DNA from: Candidatus Bathyarchaeota archaeon
GTDB taxonomy: Archaea; Thermoproteota; Bathyarchaeia; Bathyarchaeales; Bathycorpusculaceae
Assembly (NCBI GenBank): GCA_012515445.1
Contig: JAAYYI010000010.1
Coordinates: 1 to 55,682 of the forward strand
Direction of reading: 5' to 3'
Length of the DNA stretch: 55,682 nt
Notes under the pieces: model-generated
Seen by the model: only the letters and a program-made list of their open reading frames with translations
Databases searched by the model: none
What the model was told of the DNA's origin: nothing
Part shown: piece after piece, positions 50,522 through 55,682 of the stretch
Layout of the letters: every line of letters begins with the position of its first letter
Position numbering within the stretch: position 1 is the stretch's first letter
Translations under genes and position numbers: made by a program

Positions 50522-50530
50522 AGTTTTCAC

Positions 50531-52282
50531 CTATTTTTGGGCGTAGTAAACGACCAGTTTCTCGCCGACTTCGTTTACTCTTACGAAGCCAAACCTCTCG
50601 AATTGTATGATATCGTCGGGCTTTAACTTTTTGCATGCAGCCTCAGCGTATCCTTGAACTACTGATGCATCCTGCTGCACCACTTCCGCCTGGTACTCTG
50701 CTCCTTTGGGTATCCACTGGATAAGCTGTGCCTTGATTTTACGTACATCCTCATAGGATTCGCTTGCGTAGCTTGCGTTTACTGCTTTGTCAGTTACCGA
50801 GTTGATTGTGATGTTGAAGAGCTCCATTAGGCGCATGGTTTGCCCAGCCTGCATTGCTTTTGCGTCTTTGTCGCTGATCCATAAAGTTGCCGCTTTTTCG
50901 GTGCCTTCAGGTGTCACGGTATATTCGCGGAAACCTCGATCTGGGCGCTCAGGATGCAGTGGAAGCTTCGCTTGGAAAGCTTTCGGTAAGCCTGTTACTC
51001 TTAATTCAACTGGCGCTGCCACGAAGAAGTAGCGATTGCTCGACGCATCCAAGATTTTGCGGTTATGCGAATACAGATTCTCCCAACTCAAAGTAACATC
51101 GTTGGGTTTAGTGCCTACTTCGATGATGAGCTTCTTGATTGCTTCAGGCTGTATTCCACGCTTCTTTAGTGCGGCGAAAGTTCCCAATCGGGGATCATCA
51201 AAGTCTGCGTAGTCGCCCTCGTTAATGCCTGCAACAATCTTAGATTTGCTTAGTGCAGCGCCTGTGATTTTTAGCCTGCCGTAATGTATTGCTTCGGGGT
51301 ATTCCCAGCCAAGATGCTGGTACATGTACTTCTGGCGAACCATGTTAGTATAGTGCTCTTTGCCGCGGATGATATGTGTCATACCCATCAGGTGATCGTC
51401 AATGCCTGCTGCCAAGTTGTAGAGTGGCCAAAGGAAGTATTTGCTGCCGACACGCGGATGAGGATACTTCCCGGTGTCGATTACTCTGAGTGCTGGCCAG
51501 TCGCGGATCGCAGGGTTTGGGTGGTCAAGTTCGGTTTTTACTCGGACGACTGCTTGTCCTTCTGTGTATCCGCCTGATAGCATCTTCTGCCAGCGCTCGG
51601 TCTGCTCTTTAGCTGATAAGTCACGGCAAGGGCAAGCCTGCTTCGCCAGCGTCTTCTCACGGAACTGCTCAGGCGTGCACTCACAAACGTATGCGTTGCC
51701 TTCGCCTACCATTTTGCCGACGATGCCATAGTAAATTTCTAAACGGTCGCTCTGGATGTATTCTTCGTCCCATTTGCAGCCGAGCCACTTCAGATCGCGT
51801 TTGACTGCTTCGTAGTATTCAAGCTGGGGCTTCTTGGTTTTAGGGTCAGTGTCTTCGAAGCGTAAGATGAATTTGCCGTTGTACATCCGTGTATACTCGT
51901 GACTTAGCACTATTGCGCGGGCTGAACCCAAGTGAAGTACGCAGTCGGGGTTAGGTGAGAAACGAGTGGTTATTGTTTTGTATTTGTCGGCGTTTGGTAG
52001 CGGCGAGAGCTTCTTTTCTTCAGCCTCATGCTTCTTCTGGGTTTCCGGCCAGTTCTTCACAACCACAGCCTTCTGCTCAGCCAGCGGCATCGCGTTGACT
52101 TCAGCAACAACCTGGTTGATGACTGCTGAGAGCTCCTTAACTTTGCTTCGATACTCAGCTTTTTCGCCGAGTACTTTGCCTACCATTGCGCCTGCCTGCG
52201 CTTTACCATCATGACTAACCGCGTTTAGCAATGCGGCTTTACGGATAAACTCACGTAATTCAGAGTCGTTTTCTAGTGCCAA
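50531..52282 (-). CDS. gltX: Glutamyl-tRNA synthetase, archaeal (GlnRS-like) type
   Basis: 583 residues. An N-terminal helical domain of about 100 residues, then the class I catalytic core. The HIGH motif appears as SPNPDCVLHLGSARA and the KMSKS loop as GAALSKSKI. EDTDPKTKKPQLEYYEAVKRDLKWLG and DDHLMGMTHIIRGKEHYTN are typical of the archaeal/eukaryotic GluRS group with a beta-barrel anticodon domain. In archaea this enzyme is usually non-discriminating and charges tRNA-Gln with Glu for later amidation. Cotranscribed with the prenyl synthase upstream (16 nt gap). Confidence 0.95.
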   Translation of the reverse strand: MALENDSELREFIRKAALLNAVSHDGKAQAGAMVGKVLGEKAEYRSKVKELSAVINQVVAEVNAMPLAEQKAVVVKNWPETQKKHEAEEKKLSPLPNADKYKTITTRFSPNPDCVLHLGSARAIVLSHEYTRMYNGKFILRFEDTDPKTKKPQLEYYEAVKRDLKWLGCKWDEEYIQSDRLEIYYGIVGKMVGEGNAYVCECTPEQFREKTLAKQACPCRDLSAKEQTERWQKMLSGGYTEGQAVVRVKTELDHPNPAIRDWPALRVIDTGKYPHPRVGSKYFLWPLYNLAAGIDDHLMGMTHIIRGKEHYTNMVRQKYMYQHLGWEYPEAIHYGRLKITGAALSKSKIVAGINEGDYADFDDPRLGTFAALKKRGIQPEAIKKLIIEVGTKPNDVTLSWENLYSHNRKILDASSNRYFFVAAPVELRVTGLPKAFQAKLPLHPERPDRGFREYTVTPEGTEKAATLWISDKDAKAMQAGQTMRLMELFNITINSVTDKAVNASYASESYEDVRKIKAQLIQWIPKGAEYQAEVVQQDASVVQGYAEAACKKLKPDDIIQFERFGFVRVNEVGEKLVVYYAQK

Positions 52283-52298
52283 GACTTTTTCGCCTGTG

Positions 52299-53369
52299 TT
52301 ACTTTTTGCGCTTTATCAAGAATTCAGCGAACGCTTTTAATTTTTCCTTAGCTTCCGGCGTAGGCAGCAGCTTATCTACATCAGTCCAGCTGTCCACAAC
52401 CATCTTCTCCGCCAGCGCTTTAACGTGGTCGAATGCGCCATACTTCTTGATGATTGCGATGGCTTCGTCACGCAGTTTCTGGTCAAAGGTATGCATACCA
52501 AGGATTTCGAGTAGCCGTTTCTTGTCATCTGTATTCGCGTTCTGGAGTGTGTAGATGACCAGCAGTGAACGTTTGCCTTCGCTTATGTCGCCGCCAACTC
52601 CGCCTTTGCTCTTCGCGAATTCTTCGCCGGTTAAGTCCAAGATGTCGTCTTGCATCTGGAAGGCGACACCGATACTTTCAGCAAGGCGACCGAGCTTCTC
52701 AACAAGCTTGCCGTCAGCGCCAGCGAGAACAGCCGCTAATTTCGCAGACATCCTTGCCAATGTGCCTGTTTTGTAGGCGCACATCTGCAGATAATCCTGC
52801 TCGCTAAGCGCATCCGCGTTTGCGATGCCACGGTGCCACGCAATATCCATGGCTTGACCCATGCTCAGGTTAATCATTTCCTGCACGTAAATCTCATACA
52901 CATCCCGCTGTGCTTCCACACTGAGCTTGTCGCGGTTCTCCATTATTGGCAACAGCGGCAGATAGTACATGGCGTTGCCTGCGTTGACGGACATGTCAAG
53001 CTGGTAGATTTTGTAGGTGCAGGGTTTGCCGCGGCGCATCTCTGAGGAGTCTTCGATGTCATCAATTACGAGTGTACCGTTATGGATAACTTCTGGAATT
53101 ACAGCAAAGTCTACGCAGTAGCCGTCTTTTTTGCCCAGCGCTTCGCAGATAAGCAGGAAAAGTGCGGGTCGCCAACGTTTTCCTCCCCGGTCAAGCATAT
53201 CCCAGATTGGGTCAGCTATCGCCTTGTTTAGGGGTTCAAGGTTGTAGCTGTACCTTGGCGGAGTAACTTTGAATAAGACTGAGTTTTTGTTGAATTTTCT
53301 TGGGATGTATTTCTCGATTGCTTTATCGATTTGCGGAGCCGTTTCAGTTAGGAATTTCTCTATATCCAT
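52299..53369 (-). CDS. idsA: Polyprenyl diphosphate synthase (GGPP/FPP synthase type)
   Basis: About 356 residues. First Asp-rich motif DDIEDSSEMRRGKP (with the downstream Arg), second QMQDDILDLTGEEF; both are intact. It condenses IPP with allylic diphosphates to make C15-C20 or longer chains for ether lipids. The residue before the first motif (GTLVIDDIED) is not clear enough to fix product length. I start at ATG 53369 (MDIEKFL), one base after the IDI2 stop; the open frame to 53393 overlaps IDI2 by 23 nt. Confidence 0.93.
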   Translation of the reverse strand: MDIEKFLTETAPQIDKAIEKYIPRKFNKNSVLFKVTPPRYSYNLEPLNKAIADPIWDMLDRGGKRWRPALFLLICEALGKKDGYCVDFAVIPEVIHNGTLVIDDIEDSSEMRRGKPCTYKIYQLDMSVNAGNAMYYLPLLPIMENRDKLSVEAQRDVYEIYVQEMINLSMGQAMDIAWHRGIANADALSEQDYLQMCAYKTGTLARMSAKLAAVLAGADGKLVEKLGRLAESIGVAFQMQDDILDLTGEEFAKSKGGVGGDISEGKRSLLVIYTLQNANTDDKKRLLEILGMHTFDQKLRDEAIAIIKKYGAFDHVKALAEKMVVDSWTDVDKLLPTPEAKEKLKAFAEFLIKRKK

Positions 53370-53370
53370 G

Positions 53371-54474
53371 TTAGTATACGCCTCTTTTGGCATATTTCTG
53401 TAGGTTGAAGCCTCTGGCGGTTAGCCACTCGGCGGTTTTGCCAGTTATAACTACTGGCGTGCATGCTAAATCAGAGATTTTTTCCACACCCGTTAGGAAC
53501 ATGACGTTTCGCAGTTCCTCCATTAAGCTGCGGAGTTTCTGCTCGGTTTCAGCTGGGCCTTTAACTGCGGTTTGCAGGATAGGCTGGACGAGGCCTGCTA
53601 AATCAGCGTTTATGGCGAGTGCTTTGGCGATGTCGGTGCCGCTGCGCACGCCGCCTGCAGCGATTATTGGGAGTTTAACGGTTTGGGCGGTTTCAATCAG
53701 GCTGACTGCGGTTGGTATTCCCCAATCCCAGAGAGCTTCACCCAAATAGTGCTGGACTTCGCCCTCCTTTTTGGTGGTGCGGTGGTACTCGACTGCTGCG
53801 AAGCTGGTTCCGCCGACTCCGCCGACGTCGATGGCTTTTACACCTGCCTTTTCAAGCGCTTTCGCATCCTCAGATGAGATGCCTGCACCTGTTTCTTTAG
53901 CGATAACTGGCACATCAACTGCGCCTGCGATCTCCTGGATTCTTGCGAGTACACCTTTAAAGTTGGTTTGTCCTTCAGGCTGGACGGCTTCTTGGAGCGC
54001 GTTTAGGTGGATGGCGACTGCGTCTGCATCAATCATCTCCACGATACGCTTTACTTCTTTTACTCCGTAGCCGTGGACAAGCTGTACTCCGCCGACGTTT
54101 GCGACTAGGAATGCGTGGGGCGCTTTTTCGCGTGCCACCCGATAAGTACGCTCTAAAGCACTGTTCTCTATTGCGGCTCTTTGGCTGCCGAGTCCCATTC
54201 CGAGGCCAAGTTTCTCAACTGCCTGCGCGATGTTCGCGTTGATTTCTATGGCTTCTTCGGTGCCGCCGGTCATTGCTCCGACGATTATTGGGGCGCCGAA
54301 TTTTTTGCCCAGAAAAGAAGTGGACAGGTCGATTTTGGCTTTGTCTGTTTCTGGCAGTGCGCGGTGGACAAGCTGGATGTCTTCGAAGCCGGCGGTTGCG
54401 TTTTTAGCTTGCGCTCGGTTATCAAGACATATGCGAATGTGGTCTACTTTGCGTTTGCCAGTGGCTTCTGCCAT
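53371..54474 (-). CDS. fni: Isopentenyl-diphosphate delta-isomerase, type 2 (FMN)
   Basis: 367 residues. RKVDHIRICLDNRAQA at the start (typical KxxHI), GAMTGGTEEAIEIN, GLGMGLGSQRAA, KETGAGISSEDAKALEKAGVKAIDVGGVGGTSFA and AAGGVRSGTDIAKALAINADLAG are all type 2 IDI signatures for FMN and substrate. It interconverts IPP and DMAPP. The start ATG 54474 lies directly after the IPK stop. Confidence 0.95.
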   Translation of the reverse strand: MAEATGKRKVDHIRICLDNRAQAKNATAGFEDIQLVHRALPETDKAKIDLSTSFLGKKFGAPIIVGAMTGGTEEAIEINANIAQAVEKLGLGMGLGSQRAAIENSALERTYRVAREKAPHAFLVANVGGVQLVHGYGVKEVKRIVEMIDADAVAIHLNALQEAVQPEGQTNFKGVLARIQEIAGAVDVPVIAKETGAGISSEDAKALEKAGVKAIDVGGVGGTSFAAVEYHRTTKKEGEVQHYLGEALWDWGIPTAVSLIETAQTVKLPIIAAGGVRSGTDIAKALAINADLAGLVQPILQTAVKGPAETEQKLRSLMEELRNVMFLTGVEKISDLACTPVVITGKTAEWLTARGFNLQKYAKRGVY

Positions 54475-54475
54475 T

Positions 54476-55279
54476 TTACGCCTTCTCTATTTCAGTGCCT
54501 AAGACACTCTGGTCTGTTAAGGCTCTGTAGATAGATAACCCTTTTGTGGCGCCGGTGATGGTTACATGTGTGCCTGCTTCGATTGCGGGGATCAGTTCGG
54601 CGATTTTGCCTGCCATTCCGCCTGTAACGTCGGTGCCCTGTGCTTTGCCGAGTTTAGGCTGGAGCTCTTTGAGTTCTTTTAGGTTGAGTTTCTTGAAGGG
54701 TTTTGCGTTTGGGTTGGTTTTGGGGTCGGAGTCGAATAATCCGTCTGTGTCGGTTCCGATCACGATTTTGGTTGCTTTGTACTTCAGTGCGAGGTATGCG
54801 ACTAGTTGGTCGCCTGAGAGTACTGTGAAGCCGATTTTCTGGTCTAAGACGACATCGCCGTAGAAGATTGGTGTGTAGACTAGTTTTGCGTAGCCTTGCA
54901 GTATGGTGTCGTCGAAGATTTTGACTTTGCCGTTTTCAGTCATGAAGCAGCTTGAGGGTGCTATGCTGATTGCTGGGAGTTCGTGCAAGATCATGGCGTC
55001 CATGACGAGTCCGTTTAGGACGGTCATCATGTGGTGTGTTTCGGCGAAGCCCTGCTTCTGCGCGGGGTCTTCTTTGTAGCCTTCTTTTATTGCGTAACGT
55101 GCTGCTGTTGGGTGGCCGAAGCTGCCGCCGCCGTGAACAACAATTAGGTTGTCTAGGTCTGCCCGTTTGATTTCTTCCGCTAAGCGGTTAATTATGTCTG
55201 TTCTTGGCTGTGCTTCTTCGGCTTTGTCAGTTATGGCTGAACCGCCAATTTTCAGGATGATTGGTCTTGCATCGTTCAT
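54476..55279 (-). CDS. ipk: Isopentenyl phosphate kinase
   Basis: 267 residues, amino-acid-kinase fold. IILKIGGSAITDK, VVHGGGSFGHPTAARY with the catalytic His of IPK (GSFGH), VLSGDQLVAYLA, IGTDTDGLFDSDPKTNPNAK and DVTGGMAGKIAELIPAIEAGTHVTI match IPK. It phosphorylates isopentenyl phosphate to IPP, the last step of the archaeal (alternative) mevalonate pathway. It heads the operon with IDI2, prenyl synthase, GltX and SRP19; TATA-like CGTTAAATAAG lies at 55318-55328. Confidence 0.95.
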   Translation of the reverse strand: MNDARPIILKIGGSAITDKAEEAQPRTDIINRLAEEIKRADLDNLIVVHGGGSFGHPTAARYAIKEGYKEDPAQKQGFAETHHMMTVLNGLVMDAMILHELPAISIAPSSCFMTENGKVKIFDDTILQGYAKLVYTPIFYGDVVLDQKIGFTVLSGDQLVAYLALKYKATKIVIGTDTDGLFDSDPKTNPNAKPFKKLNLKELKELQPKLGKAQGTDVTGGMAGKIAELIPAIEAGTHVTITGATKGLSIYRALTDQSVLGTEIEKA

Positions 55280-55682
55280 CGTAAATCGCTAACCTAACTA
55301 TGTCTTTTTAACTTCGTCTTATTTAACGTTGCAGTCTGCTACTGAACTGGTATGGGCTGGCATGAAGAGATAGATTGCCATACAGGGTTGATGTATCACT
55401 AAAACTATGCACTGTCGGCTCTGAAAGGTATCAGCCGCGATTTTTCTAGACCCCCCTTATTTATCAGTAGATCAAAAATTTTCTGTTGACATTTTATAAA
55501 CCACTAAAATATCATACTAAAAAACATCAGCTTACCATGTATCCACCCATCCACAACACAACAAACAATTAACCACCCCTGGTGTGATAACTATCAATAA
55601 CCTACCCGAATATTCAGAATTAAGTCATTTCCACTGTAACAAATCATAATTCTCGATCAATTTAGACTTGTTTAACAAAGCT
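55280..55682. repeat. Intergenic end of window with C-tract and CAGTAGATC repeat
   Basis: ACCCCCCTTATTTAT (from 55450) runs directly into CAGTAGATCAAAAATTTTC (55465-55483), joining the two motifs found separately around 49210-49410. ATTTTATAAACC (about 55491-55502) is a TATA-like box for a plus-strand gene beyond the window. Nearest the IPK gene lies its promoter. No protein gene seen. Confidence 0.45.

Overview
The window is a stretch of archaeal chromosome. Evidence for Archaea: a group II chaperonin (thermosome), ABCE1/RLI, aIF5B, ribosomal protein eS8, SRP19, an archaeal-type GluRS, a tRNA-Ser with a short intron at 37/38, TATA-box promoters, and an IPK/type 2 IDI/prenyl-synthase cluster for ether-lipid precursors. 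Gene content (PQQ-propeller surface proteins, many small zinc-ribbon membrane proteins, no methanogenesis genes here) suggests a TACK lineage, with Bathyarchaeia my best guess. That placement is inference; no rRNA is present.

Layout. 1-9.1 kb: thermosome N-terminus (cut by the window edge), a large anchored PQQ-like surface protein, a tandem Lrp/AsnC regulator, and two consecutive full-length ABCE1 paralogues. 9.2-14.1 kb: a 23-codon acidic micro-ORF, a membrane-anchored flavodoxin-like protein, a DEAD-box helicase, an anchored glycosidase-like protein and a polysaccharide deacetylase. 14.2-16.2 kb: tRNA-Pro(UGG) followed by a compact segment encoding an AbrB regulator and a two-gene ABC exporter. 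It is closed by a second copy of the 3' part of the same tRNA, so it looks like a 1.9-kb tRNA-integrated element without an integrase. 16.3-29.4 kb: metal-binding, flavin, B12/radical-SAM, ABC-2 exporter and methyltransferase genes, a duplicated secreted-protein gene with a duplicated upstream element, and small regulators. 29.5-34.7 kb: MscS channel, FeoB with a DtxR-FeoA fusion regulator and two matching operator palindromes, a YHS mini-protein and a frameshifted aquaporin. 34.8-40.0 kb: a serine-biosynthesis-like set (aminotransferase V, SerA, DUF1015) and aIF5B. 40.1-49.2 kb: membrane proteins, intron-containing tRNA-Ser(GGA), two genes with apparent single-base deletions, thioredoxin reductase, and a long imperfect palindrome. 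49.2-49.7 kb: a gene-free region full of repeats and hairpins. 49.8-55.3 kb: eS8 and the run IPK - IDI2 - prenyl synthase - GltX - SRP19.

Most interesting points: the tRNA-Pro-bounded AbrB/ABC element; the tandem ABCE1 duplication; several unannotated small genes (acidic micro-ORF, 39-aa Cys-rich protein, 48-aa YHS protein); the repeat/structured-RNA candidates at 25.6, 26.7, 38.2, 46.2 and 49.2-49.5 kb; and at least three apparent one-base deletions (aquaporin, RibD/DHFR-like, 43.9-44.6 kb), which suggest either gene decay or residual indel errors in the assembly.
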